64,000 bases of DNA from Mesorhizobium ventifaucium (lineage in GTDB: Bacteria; Pseudomonadota; Alphaproteobacteria; Rhizobiales; Rhizobiaceae): NCBI RefSeq assembly GCF_935822925.1, contig NZ_CAKXZS010000023.1:124001-188000 (forward strand), written 5' to 3'. The position numbers and the translations under genes were made by a program. Positions 1-8,425 of this stretch are shown piece by piece. The notes beneath the pieces were generated by a model, which was not told where the DNA came from, did no database searches, and saw only the letters and a list, made by a program, of their open reading frames with translations. Each line of letters starts with the position of its first letter. The stretch's first letter is position 1.

Positions 1-3000
1 GTGGACGGCCAATTCCTGACCGGTCTGCCTTGCACGTTCGGCAACCCGCTGCTCGGTGCTGGCAAACGCCCCGACGATGTTGTCGGCATGTTCTCCGATC
101 GTCGACGTGCTGTCGGCAATGCGGGACACCAGGCGGTGATCCGCCTCCTCGAAAATACGGCCGATCTCGGACGCGCGGGCCGAGAGCGCTTCCGAACCTT
201 CGGCGATGCGCGAGATCAGCTGTTGGTCGGCGGCATCGAAAATGCGGCCAAGGTCCGATGCCCGCGCTGCGAGCGCTTCGGCCGATTCGCCGATGCGCAC
301 GCTGAGCCGTTCGTCGGCGCCTTCGAAATTGCGCAGGATGTCGCCGGCGCGTGCCGCCAGCGACTGCGCCGTTTCGACCGCGCGGGCAACCAGCTTCTGG
401 TCCGCCGCATCGAATGTACCGGCGATCTCGCTGGCACGGGCAGCCAGTTGGTTGGCCGTTTCCTGGGCGCGCGCCAGCAACGAGTTCGAGGTGTCGTCGA
501 CGCGGGCCATGATTGCGCTCGATGTATCCTCGGCCCGGGCAACGAGCGCGCTCGACGTGTCTTCGGCACGTGCAGCGAGGCGGCGATCCGCTTCCTCGAA
601 GGTGCGTGCGATATCCTCCGCCCTGGCGAGCAGGGCAGTAGAGGTCTGCTCGGCGCGTTCGGCGATCTGGCGATCGGCGTCGCTGAACACAGCACCCGCC
701 TGCTCATGCAGCGCACTGGTGACTTCCATGACCTTTTCGCGCAACGCTCCGGCAACGAAGACTGCGCTCTTTTCGAGCACGTTGCGGACGTTGTCGACAC
801 CGGTCGACAGCGCGCGCTCCATGGTCCCGGCGCGCTCCTCGATGATACCGGTCTGGCGGCTGAACGCCTGCTCGATCTTTTCGACGTCGGCGGCAATGGC
901 GTCCGAGATGTCGGTGCTTCTGGCGGCGATCTGGTCGATATGGCCGGACAGGGACCGGTCGACTTCCTTGCGCGTATCGGCGAGCCTGGAGAGATCGTCC
1001 TCCAGCGCACGGGTCAGCGCGTCGCGGCCTTCGGCCAGCTTGCCGACGTGCCCGGCGATGATGTCGTCTATGTCGCTGCGGCTCGCCGCAATTTTCTGCA
1101 GGTCTGCTTCCAGCGCACGTCTGAGGATGTCGCGGCCCTCGGCCAGCTTCTCGACCTGGCCGGCAACCAGCCCGTCGATGCTCGACCGGCTTTCCGCCAG
1201 CTTGGCGAGATCGTCTTCAAGCGCCTTGGACAGAATCGAGCGGTCTTGGATAAGCTTCTCGGCGTGGCTGTTTACAAGACCGTTGACGCTGCCGAGATCG
1301 GCCTCCAGCGCCCGCGCAAACTCTGCGCGATTGTCGGTCAGCTGCTGAGACTGGTCGGCGACGACACCCTTGATGGTATTGAGGTCTGCTTCCAGCGCGC
1401 GTCTGAGGATGTCGCGGCCTTCGGCCAGCTTCTCGACCTGGCCGGCAACCAGCCCGTCGATGCTCGACCGGCTTTCCGCCAGCTTGGCGAGATCGTCTTC
1501 AAGCGCCTTGGACAGGATCGAGCGGTCCTGGATGAGCTTCTCGGCGTGGCTGTTTACAAGACCATTGACGCTGCCGAGATCGGCCTCCAGCGCCCGCGCA
1601 AACTCTGCGCGATTGTCGGTCAGCTGCTGAGACTGGTCGGCGACCGCACCCTTGATGGTATTGAGGTCTGCTTCCAGCGCGCGTCTGAGCAGGTCGCGGC
1701 CTTCGGCCAGCTTCTCGACCTGGCCGGCAACCAGCCCGTCGATGCTCGACCGGCTTTCCGCCAATTTGGCGAGATCGTCTTCGAGCGCCTTCGACAGCGT
1801 CGAGCGGTCTGCGGCGAGCCTGTTCATGTGATCGGAGATCAGGCCGTTCACATTCTGCAGGTCGGTCTCCAACGCTTGCGACAGTTGACCACGATCTTCC
1901 GCCAGCTTTTCGGACTGGCCTGATATGACGTCCTTGATCGTGTTGAGATCGGATTCGAGCGCACGCTTGAGAATGTCGCGGCCCTCGGCCAGCTTCTCGA
2001 CCTGGCCGGCAACCAGCCCGTCGATGCTCGACCGGCTTTCCGCCAGCTTGGCGAGATCGTCGTCGAGCGCCTTCGACAGGATTGAGCGGTCTTCCACAAG
2101 CTTTTCCGACTGGTCTGATATAACGCTTCTGATCGTGTTGAGATCGGATTCGAGCGCGCGCTTGAGAATGTCGCGACCCTCGGCCAGTTTCTCGACCTGC
2201 CCGGTAACCAGCCCATCGATGCTCGACCGGCTTTCGGCCAGCTTGGCGAGATCGTCTTCGAGCGCCTTCGACAGGATTGAGCGGTCCTCGGCCAGTCTGT
2301 TCATGTGATCGGAGATAAGGCCGTTCACATTCTGCAGGTCGGTCTCCAACGCTTGCGACAGTTGACCACGGTCTTCCGCCAGCTTTTCCGACTGGCCTGA
2401 TATGACCTCCTTGATCGTGTTGAGATCGGATTCGAGCGCGCGCTTGAGGATGTCGCGGCCCTCGGCCAGCTTCTCGACCTGGCCGGCAACCAGCCCGTCG
2501 ATGCTCGACCGGCTTTCCGCCAGCTTGGCGAGATCGTCTTCGAGCGCCTTCGACAGGATTGAGCGGTCCTCGGCGAGCCTGTTCATGTGATCGGAGATAA
2601 GGCCATTCACGCTCTGCAGGTCGGCCTCCAACGCCTTCGAGAGCTGACCACGGTCTTCCGCCAGCTTTTCCGCCTGCCCTGAAATGACCTCCTTGATCGT
2701 GTTGAGATCGGATTCCAGCGCGCGCTTGAGGATGTTGCGGCCTTCGGCCAGCTTCTCGACCTGACCGGCGACCAGCCCGTCGATGCTCGACCGGCTTTCC
2801 GCCAATTTGGCAAGGTCTGCCTCAAGCGTTTGCGAAAGCAGGCTGCGATCGTCGGCGAGCCTGCCCGAATGGTCCTCGATCAGGCCTCGGATGCCCGACA
2901 GGTCGTCTTCGAGCGAACGCGAAAGCTCGCTGCGGTCTTCCGCCAGTTTGGCGGAATGGGTCTCGATCAGACCCTTGATGCCGACAATGTCGGTTTCCAA

Positions 3001-5247
3001 CGCCTTGGCGAGTAAGGCGCGACCTTCGGCGATCTTCTCGACCTGGCCAGCGACCAGGCCATCGATGCTGGCGCGACTGTCGGCCAGCTTGCCGAGATCG
3101 GCATCGAGAGCGCGTGAAAGAATGCTGCGGCCTTCGGCGAGCTTGCCAACATGGCCGGCAACCATTTCGTCAATGATCGTGCGGGCTTGCACAAGTTTTC
3201 CGGAGTCTTCGTTCAAGGCCTGCGAAAGCCTGTTGCGGCCCTCTTCGAGCCGTTCGAGATGGCTGCCGAGCGACGCATCGATGGCGGCGCGCGACTCGTT
3301 GACCTTGCGCAGATCCTCCTCGAGGGCCCGCGAGATCAGGTTGCGGCCTTCGGCAAGCCTTTGCACCTGGTCGGTGACAGCCGCGTCGATGCCGGCGCGG
3401 CTTTCGGCGAATTTCTCCAGATCGGCCTGCATGGCCGCCGTCATGTGTTCGCGGCTTTCGGAAAGCTTGCGGCTGTGGTTCTCGACAGCCTCCTCGATGC
3501 CGACGCGGGCATCGGCAAGCCGCTGGATGTCGGCGTCGAAGGCGCGCGACACCACATGACGGGCCGCTTCCATGCGGCCGGCGAAATCACCGGCGCGTGC
3601 CTCGAGCATGGACGAGGTCGACGAAACGATGTCGGCCATGTCGGCGCCGATCTGGGTCTTGCCCTGATCGATCATCGCCGAAAGCGTCTCTTTGCTCTCC
3701 TGGAAGGTATGGGCGATTTCGCGCGCGCGCTCGACCAGGGTCTCGTTGATCTGGCGTGCGCGGGCCTCGAGCGCGGCGTTGAGCTTTTGGGTGCCGGTGT
3801 CCAGCGCTTCGGCGCGGGTCTGGAACTCACTGATCAGCACCTGGCCGCGTTCGGCCAGCGTCCGCTCGATGCCGTCAAGGCTGGCTTCAAATTCGGAGTT
3901 GAGCGTGCGTGCGGCGCCGCCGAGCAGCGACACCATGCCGGAGGTCCGATCGTCGAGCAGATCGGTCAGCGACCGGGTGAGGCCGTCGGTCGTCTCCGTC
4001 AGCTTGGCAATGCGTGTGTCGAGAAGGCTGGCGAAGGCTTCGCCGGAGGTTGATAGCCGGTCAGTGATGGATTCGAGCCGGCCTTCCACCGAATCGAAGA
4101 TCGACAGCGAGCTTTGGTTGATCCTGTCGATCAGCGTGTCGCCGGAATTGGTGATGGTCATCGACAGGTTGGTCGAGGCGTTGAGGATGCTGTCGCGAAT
4201 GATGTCGCTGGCAGCCCCGATTTCGTCCTTAAGCGTCTCATGCGCGCCGGTGATCGAGGCGCGCACGCGTTCGGCGTGGCTGACCACCGCTTCGCGCTCG
4301 CTGCCCAGCCCGTCGACAAGCGAGCGGATGCGGGATTCATTCTCCGAATAGGAGCGCTCGATCTGGTTGACCTCGCTGTGGACCAGGGTTTCGAGCTCGA
4401 CGGCACGTGCAAGCGTGCGCTCGATGCCTTCACCCATGGCCGCAACCTCGCGGCGGACGGCTTGCCCGATCATCATGACGCGATCCTGGGCGATTTGTTC
4501 CGGCTCGGTCAGGCGGAAAGCCACTTCCGTCATCGACTGAGCGGCGATGCGCATCTCCTGCGCGCGGCGAATCATGGCTGCAAACGCCCAGAACAGGAGG
4601 ACGGGCAGGATCGCAGCGATCGCCAGGCCAATCAGTTCGGGACGGGCGAAAAACTGGTCGGGGGTGCGGATTTGCCAAATGCCTGGGCCAAACAGCAGAT
4701 TGGCCAATGCACCGGCGCCCGCGATCCAGGCGAGCGAAACGAGCGCCACGACCCAGTAGATCGTGTTCGAGGCACGCCGATTGAGGGTGTGCAGCAGCGT
4801 CTTGTAATCTTTTTGACGAGGATCGTTGGCCGGCGTGAAGCCGGCCGGCTGCGTGCCATTGCGGGTTTCCACAGGGCGCATTTCAACAGCGCGCGTTTCA
4901 ACAGGGCGCAGTTCAGCAGGGCCCGGTTCAGCCGGCTTGGCGTTTGCCGCTTCTCTCTGGTCCTGGGCTTTCTGGTCCTGATTGGCGGCAGGCTCGGCAT
5001 TCTGGCTCTGGTTGACGACAGGCTCGGCATTCTGGTTCTGGTTGGCGACAGGCTCGGCATCCTGGTCACGGCCCTCGCGTGCCAACTCGTCGGCGGCCTG
5101 CGATATCTGCGCTTCCAGATCCTCCATCGATGCTGCGATGTCGAGGTCGCCGCCGGCATCGCCGCTCAGATCGATTTCAAGTGCTTTTTCGAGTTCCCTG
5201 GCTACGTCGTTGTCGAGCGTTCGTGTCGTCGTTGTTTTCTTCGCCAT
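1..5247 (-). CDS. Giant two-TM coiled-coil protein, growth pole ring (GPR/RgsE)-like, N-terminal 1749 codons
   Basis: This frame is open on the minus strand from ATG at 5247 to the left edge, so the C-terminus is missing. Residues 1-150 are acidic and Pro/Gln-rich, with a ten-residue repeat (NAEPVVNQSQ type) three times at 63-92. Two hydrophobic segments follow (about 163-186 and 203-226). The rest is a long Ala/Glu/Leu-rich helical region, of the sort annotated kinesin-like or apolipoprotein-like. Two TMs plus a very long helical tail match the growth pole ring protein of Agrobacterium (about 2,100 aa) and RgsE of Sinorhizobium, inner-membrane scaffolds of unipolar growth related to TipN. 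That identity is inferred from architecture and lineage. An Hpt gene is divergent upstream. The antisense frames here are open only because of codon bias. Confidence 0.72.
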   Translation of the reverse strand, partial: MAKKTTTTRTLDNDVARELEKALEIDLSGDAGGDLDIAASMEDLEAQISQAADELAREGRDQDAEPVANQNQNAEPVVNQSQNAEPAANQDQKAQDQREAANAKPAEPGPAELRPVETRAVEMRPVETRNGTQPAGFTPANDPRQKDYKTLLHTLNRRASNTIYWVVALVSLAWIAGAGALANLLFGPGIWQIRTPDQFFARPELIGLAIAAILPVLLFWAFAAMIRRAQEMRIAAQSMTEVAFRLTEPEQIAQDRVMMIGQAVRREVAAMGEGIERTLARAVELETLVHSEVNQIERSYSENESRIRSLVDGLGSEREAVVSHAERVRASITGAHETLKDEIGAASDIIRDSILNASTNLSMTITNSGDTLIDRINQSSLSIFDSVEGRLESITDRLSTSGEAFASLLDTRIAKLTETTDGLTRSLTDLLDDRTSGMVSLLGGAARTLNSEFEASLDGIERTLAERGQVLISEFQTRAEALDTGTQKLNAALEARARQINETLVERAREIAHTFQESKETLSAMIDQGKTQIGADMADIVSSTSSMLEARAGDFAGRMEAARHVVSRAFDADIQRLADARVGIEEAVENHSRKLSESREHMTAAMQADLEKFAESRAGIDAAVTDQVQRLAEGRNLISRALEEDLRKVNESRAAIDASLGSHLERLEEGRNRLSQALNEDSGKLVQARTIIDEMVAGHVGKLAEGRSILSRALDADLGKLADSRASIDGLVAGQVEKIAEGRALLAKALETDIVGIKGLIETHSAKLAEDRSELSRSLEDDLSGIRGLIEDHSGRLADDRSLLSQTLEADLAKLAESRSSIDGLVAGQVEKLAEGRNILKRALESDLNTIKEVISGQAEKLAEDRGQLSKALEADLQSVNGLISDHMNRLAEDRSILSKALEDDLAKLAESRSSIDGLVAGQVEKLAEGRDILKRALESDLNTIKEVISGQSEKLAEDRGQLSQALETDLQNVNGLISDHMNRLAEDRSILSKALEDDLAKLAESRSSIDGLVTGQVEKLAEGRDILKRALESDLNTIRSVISDQSEKLVEDRSILSKALDDDLAKLAESRSSIDGLVAGQVEKLAEGRDILKRALESDLNTIKDVISGQSEKLAEDRGQLSQALETDLQNVNGLISDHMNRLAADRSTLSKALEDDLAKLAESRSSIDGLVAGQVEKLAEGRDLLRRALEADLNTIKGAVADQSQQLTDNRAEFARALEADLGSVNGLVNSHAEKLIQDRSILSKALEDDLAKLAESRSSIDGLVAGQVEKLAEGRDILRRALEADLNTIKGVVADQSQQLTDNRAEFARALEADLGSVNGLVNSHAEKLIQDRSILSKALEDDLAKLAESRSSIDGLVAGQVEKLAEGRDILRRALEADLQKIAASRSDIDDIIAGHVGKLAEGRDALTRALEDDLSRLADTRKEVDRSLSGHIDQIAARSTDISDAIAADVEKIEQAFSRQTGIIEERAGTMERALSTGVDNVRNVLEKSAVFVAGALREKVMEVTSALHEQAGAVFSDADRQIAERAEQTSTALLARAEDIARTFEEADRRLAARAEDTSSALVARAEDTSSAIMARVDDTSNSLLARAQETANQLAARASEIAGTFDAADQKLVARAVETAQSLAARAGDILRNFEGADERLSVRIGESAEALAARASDLGRIFDAADQQLISRIAEGSEALSARASEIGRIFEEADHRLVSRIADSTSTIGEHADNIVGAFASTEQRVAERARQTGQELAVH
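1033..3300 (-). repeat. Intragenic tandem repeat, 282-bp (94-aa) unit
   Basis: The anchor ggccagctt (encoding KLAE) recurs at 1033, 1141, 1423, 1705, 1987, 2182, 2464 and 2746, with a diverged copy (ggcgatctt) at 3028. The core spacing is 282 bp. The exceptions are 195 bp between 1987 and 2182, which lacks one 87-bp module, and 108 bp between 1033 and 1141. Each 94-residue unit is made of helical modules of about 29, 29 and 36 residues that begin KLAE or RLAE. Central copies are nearly identical at the DNA level, which points to recent homogenisation or expansion. Confidence 0.9.
4972..5061 (-). repeat. Three tandem 30-bp repeats in the GPR-like N-terminus
   Basis: Three consecutive 30-bp units encode DAEPVANQNQ, NAEPVVNQSQ and NAEPAANQDQ at residues 63-92. 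A second, shorter reiteration (RPVETR, RAVEMR, RPVETR) lies just downstream at about 4861-4920. Both fall in the unstructured cytoplasmic head before the first membrane segment. Confidence 0.85.
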
Positions 5248-5537
5248 GCCTTCGCTACCCTGTACAAGCTGCCGCGGGACTTGTTGATGTTGCTTTTCGT
5301 GTCCCACGCAAGAGGCTGAAAATGGACCTTTCGTATCGTAATGACACACCGGGGTAAAGAAAACCTGCATTCGGTGCGATACGTAAAACTTTAAATATAA
5401 GGTTAACAGAACTGTGATTCCGGCGCCGCTATCGCAACATTTTTCCGGGCCAATCATTAACCCGTCGTCCACAGGATGGGCCTATTTTTTGGCGGCTGCC
5501 TGTTTTTTGGCGGCTGGAAGATCGGAGTTGCAGAGTC
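5248..5537. promoter_or_regulatory. Divergent intergenic region between the GPR-like and Hpt genes
   Basis: This 290-bp gap must hold the promoters of both divergent genes. Visible elements are an AT-rich block at 5388-5406 with two TTAA half-sites 8 bp apart, a further TTAACC at about 5457, and a 14-bp direct repeat (ttttttggcggctg) at 5485-5498 and 5503-5516. No sigma-70 promoter can be assigned with confidence. Confidence 0.4.
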
Positions 5538-5906
5538 ATGCGTGGCGAAAACGGCATTGCCTTCTCGATGCCCGGCGGCGATGTGTCGGGAACGGCCGGG
5601 TCGCGGCCCGTGGACCTGGCGCATCTGGCGCGCCAGACGATGGGCGACCGCAGCCTCGAACAGGAGGTGCTGGCGCTGTTCGTGCAGCAGGCATTGTCGG
5701 TTCGCGACAGGATCGTCGACGCCGATGTGAAGCAAAGACTGCTCCTGGCGCACGGGCTGAAAGGCTCGGCGCGCGGCGTCGGCGCCTTCGGTATTGCCGA
5801 TTGCGCCGGCGCGATCGAACTTCAACCTGAAGATACCAATACCCTCAAGCGGCTTGGCTCCCTGATCGAAGAAGTCCGCGATTTCGTCGCCGCCATCAGC
5901 CGTTAA
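5538..5906 (+). CDS. Stand-alone Hpt-domain phosphotransfer protein
   Basis: The product is 122 aa. The segment LAHGLKGSARGVG contains the Hpt signature HxxKGSA, with His72 as the predicted phosphoacceptor; the rest is helical, as in a four-helix phosphotransfer bundle. The domain would pass phosphate between a hybrid kinase and a response regulator. ChpT, the classical CckA partner, is a different and larger fold, so this is not ChpT. It is divergent from the GPR-like gene and 100 bp upstream of the ferredoxin. Its kinase partner is unknown; CckA lies 13 kb away in the window. Confidence 0.85.
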   Translation: MRGENGIAFSMPGGDVSGTAGSRPVDLAHLARQTMGDRSLEQEVLALFVQQALSVRDRIVDADVKQRLLLAHGLKGSARGVGAFGIADCAGAIELQPEDTNTLKRLGSLIEEVRDFVAAISR

Positions 5907-6006
5907 AGCCATTTCCGAAAAAAACGGCATAGAGCGCCGCTTTCGCGCCGCAGTTGACTTGTCAGCGGGAGTGATTATCTCGGCTGGGACTCCCTTCAGG
6001 TGACAA

Positions 6007-6327
6007 ATGACCAAGCTGACCTTCATCGCCCATGACGGCACACATTTTGACGTGGATGCCGAAAACGGCTCTACCGTCATGGAGAACGCGATCCGCAACG
6101 CCGTGCCGGGGATCGAGGCCGAATGCGGCGGCGCTTGCGCCTGCGCGACCTGTCATGTCTATGTCGATGAGGCGTGGACGGCGGAGGTCGGCGAGCCGGA
6201 AGCGATGGAAGAGGACATGCTGGACTTCGCCTACGACGTCCAGCCGAACTCACGGCTCTCCTGTCAGATCAAGGTGCGCGACGCTCTCGACGGCCTGGTT
6301 GTGCGCGTGCCTGCCCGCCAAGGCTGA
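6007..6327 (+). CDS. 2Fe-2S ferredoxin, adrenodoxin type
   Basis: This 106-aa soluble ferredoxin has the vertebrate/ISC-type cluster motif: Cys40, Cys46, Cys49 (C-x5-C-x2-C) and distal Cys86 in the RLSCQIKV context. Acidic residues between them (EPEAMEEDMLDF) resemble the reductase-interaction helix of adrenodoxin-like proteins. It would carry single electrons for Fe-S assembly or for oxygenases. The next gene on the same strand encodes a ferredoxin reductase, though a 320-bp repeat-rich gap makes co-transcription uncertain. Confidence 0.93.
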   Translation: MTKLTFIAHDGTHFDVDAENGSTVMENAIRNAVPGIEAECGGACACATCHVYVDEAWTAEVGEPEAMEEDMLDFAYDVQPNSRLSCQIKVRDALDGLVVRVPARQG

Positions 6328-6448
6328 AGCGTGAAGGCTGAAGCGTGGAGGCTTAAGCGCTGGATATAGCCGATTTTTCCGGGCCCGGCTTGGCAGCGGG
6401 CCAATGGTCATGCAGTGTCGCGCCGTTCTCTACAGCGCCGCACGTTCC

Positions 6449-6492
6449 CTAAAGCGCGTCGCGTTTGACCGGCCTCATGCGACGCGCTTTAG
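6449..6492. repeat. Perfect 14-bp inverted repeat, rhizobial intergenic palindrome
   Basis: The arms ctaaagcgcgtcgc (6449-6462) and gcgacgcgctttag (6479-6492) are exactly complementary around a 16-nt loop. Related elements lie at 51125-51167 and, in part, near 9299. The type is a dispersed intergenic palindrome well known from rhizobial genomes; it could also act as a transcript-end hairpin. Confidence 0.75.
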
Positions 6493-6503
6493 GTTGTTGT
6501 TTA

Positions 6504-6550
6504 TGCATGTCGTTATCGCAAAACCGCTGCACACTTTTTCGCGACATGCA
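6504..6550. repeat. Second intergenic palindrome (tgcatgtcg / cgacatgca)
   Basis: The arms tgcatgtcg (6504-6512) and cgacatgca (6542-6550) are perfect complements, with a partly self-complementary interior (gcaaaaccgc and cactttttcgc). It directly follows the palindrome at 6449-6492, a composite arrangement typical of Mesorhizobium dispersed repeats. Confidence 0.65.
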
Positions 6551-6650
6551 CTAGAACACGCAAAGCACGCTGTAGCACCGTGATTTGGCGCATGATCCCC
6601 GGCGAGAATCGATTCCGATTTTCGGGGTCATGCGCATCGAAGGCGCATTC

Positions 6651-7679
6651 ATGACCGATATCATCAGGACGGACGTATTGATTGTCGGGGCAGGGCCTGT
6701 CGGCCTGTTCGCCGTGTTCGAGCTCGGCCTCTTCGACATGAAATGCCATCTGATCGACATACTTGATCGGCCCGGCGGGCAATGCGCCGAACTCTATCCG
6801 GAAAAGCCGATCTACGACATTCCCGGCTGGCCATCGATCTCGGCCCAGGGCCTAGTCGACAGACTGCTTGAACAGATCGCGCCGTTCAAGCCCGACTTCA
6901 CCTTCAACCGCATGGTCTCGAGCCTCGAAAAGCTCGAGGACGGCAGCTTTCGCGTCATCACCGACGAGAACGAGGTGTTTGAAGCCAAGGTTGTGGTTAT
7001 CGCCGCCGGCGGCGGCTCTTTCCAGCCGAAGCGGCCGCCAATTCCGGGCATCGAGCTTTATGAGGGCAAGAGCGTCTTCTACTCGGTTCGCCGGATGGAG
7101 GAATTCCGCGGCCACGACCTGGTTATCGTGGGCGGCGGCGATTCGGCGCTCGACTGGACGCTGAACCTGCAGCCGGTGGCCAAGAGCGTGACACTGGTCC
7201 ACCGGCGGCCGGAGTTCCGCGCGGCGCCCGACAGTGTCAACAAGATGTACGCCATGCAGGAGATGAAGGAACTGGATTTCCAGGTCGGGCAGGTGACCGG
7301 GCTGACCGGCACGGACGGCCATCTCTCGGCGGCGACCATCAAGGGGCCTGACGGTGACACCGAGGTGCCGTGCACTCGGTTGCTGCCGTTCTTCGGCCTG
7401 ACCATGAAGCTCGGACCGATCGCCGAGTGGGGGCTCAATCTTCATGAGAACCTGATCCCGGTCGACACCGAGAAATTCCAGACGTCGGTACCGGGCATCT
7501 TCGCCGTCGGCGACATCAACTGGTATCCAGGCAAGCTGAAACTGATCCTGTCGGGCTTCCATGAGGTCGCGCTGATGGCGCAGGCGGCCAAGCGCATCGT
7601 CAGCCCCGGCGAGCGCATCGTGTTCCAGTATACGACGTCGTCGACCAGCCTGCAGAAGAAGCTCGGCGTCGCCGGCTGA
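6651..7679 (+). CDS. Ferredoxin--NADP+ reductase, thioredoxin-reductase-like type
   Basis: The product is 342 aa from ATG 6651, chosen because gaagg lies 8 nt upstream and the family starts just before the FAD motif; the frame is open to 6585. The FAD-binding GAGPVG is at residues 13-18 and the NADPH-binding GGGDSALDW at 161-169. The CxxC redox pair of true thioredoxin reductases is absent. That absence, and the C-terminal FQYTTSSTSLQKKLG segment, fit the homodimeric TrxR-like ferredoxin reductases. It presumably exchanges electrons between NADPH and a ferredoxin such as the one encoded upstream. Confidence 0.9.
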   Translation: MTDIIRTDVLIVGAGPVGLFAVFELGLFDMKCHLIDILDRPGGQCAELYPEKPIYDIPGWPSISAQGLVDRLLEQIAPFKPDFTFNRMVSSLEKLEDGSFRVITDENEVFEAKVVVIAAGGGSFQPKRPPIPGIELYEGKSVFYSVRRMEEFRGHDLVIVGGGDSALDWTLNLQPVAKSVTLVHRRPEFRAAPDSVNKMYAMQEMKELDFQVGQVTGLTGTDGHLSAATIKGPDGDTEVPCTRLLPFFGLTMKLGPIAEWGLNLHENLIPVDTEKFQTSVPGIFAVGDINWYPGKLKLILSGFHEVALMAQAAKRIVSPGERIVFQYTTSSTSLQKKLGVAG

Positions 7680-7720
7680 GCTCTTACTTCACGAGAATCG
7701 ACCTTAATATCTGGCTTGAG

Positions 7721-8341
7721 CTAACCCGGCAGCCGGCCGTTCTCGATCCGCTGCATGCGATAGCGCAGCAGCCGCAGGATGCGGCTTTCGAAATTGATGG
7801 TTTCGACCCGATCGAATTGCATCTGGGCGCGGTCGTGCTTGGCAAGAATAGCGGCGGAGATCTCCGCTGCCTTGGCCTTGGCCTCCTGGCAAGTCTTGCG
7901 CGGGTGGGTCGCCTTCAGCGCAGCCTCGAGTGCGCTGGCATGGTTCTTGGCGATCTCGACATGGCGGTCCTCATGGCGCTTGATGTCGGCCGACAATGTG
8001 TCCCAAAACAGCCTTACGCCGGCATCAGCCTTGCGCGGGCGGCGCCACTCGGGAAGGATCACCTTGACCTTGAGAGTGACGTCGGCGTCAGCAATCGCGC
8101 AGGAATTCGATTTTTGCGCATAGCTGACGCGGGTAGTGAACGCCATCTGCGTGGCGCCTGGATGCCGCATCCCGGTGCTTTTCACCCGAGGTCCAAGTTT
8201 CGTAAGCTGGGATCCGATATCATCGAGCGTTCCGCCGCCGATGCTGAAGTAGCTATATGTCTTTACCAAACTCGCCGTGCCCGCCGGCAAGGCAGAACAA
8301 GCAAGCATCAGGGCGCAAAGCAGTGATCGTTTCATCATCAT
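7721..8341 (-). CDS. Secreted DUF922-type putative Zn-dependent protease
   Basis: The product is 206 aa from the first of three consecutive ATGs (8341, 8338, 8335); gaagagg lies just upstream. An N-terminal signal peptide (MMMKRSLLCALML...LPAGTAS) indicates export. Residues 123-127 are HEDRH, an HExxH motif followed by VEIAKNHA, as in DUF922 proteins that are predicted zinc proteases. The substrate is unknown. The reading frame stays open upstream through folP as an artefact; the signal peptide fixes the true start. Confidence 0.8.
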   Translation of the reverse strand: MMMKRSLLCALMLACSALPAGTASLVKTYSYFSIGGGTLDDIGSQLTKLGPRVKSTGMRHPGATQMAFTTRVSYAQKSNSCAIADADVTLKVKVILPEWRRPRKADAGVRLFWDTLSADIKRHEDRHVEIAKNHASALEAALKATHPRKTCQEAKAKAAEISAAILAKHDRAQMQFDRVETINFESRILRLLRYRMQRIENGRLPG

Positions 8342-8425
8342 GTTGCCTCTTCGCCTACCATGCGCTACGGCCGCTGCCGGCGCAACGGAATTGATCTTTG
8401 GCGGATCACACATGGTTGATGGACA

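Larger units (their letters stand above)
6328..6650. other. Intergenic region with two palindromic repeats
   Basis: The gap between the ferredoxin and reductase genes contains no convincing ORF. It holds the palindromes at 6449-6492 and 6504-6550 (listed separately) and a short reiteration of gctgaagcgt/ggcttaagcg just after the ferredoxin stop. Confidence 0.6.

Noticed and set aside
1..1923. 640-codon plus-strand open frame opposite the giant gene
   Set aside because: It is antisense to the clear coiled-coil protein; its length reflects the high GC and repeat structure, and its translation has no domain or sensible composition.
5391..5406. CtrA-binding site (TTAA-N7-TTAA) upstream of the giant gene
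   Set aside because: The two TTAA half-sites are separated by 8 bp rather than 7, so it is only a near match.
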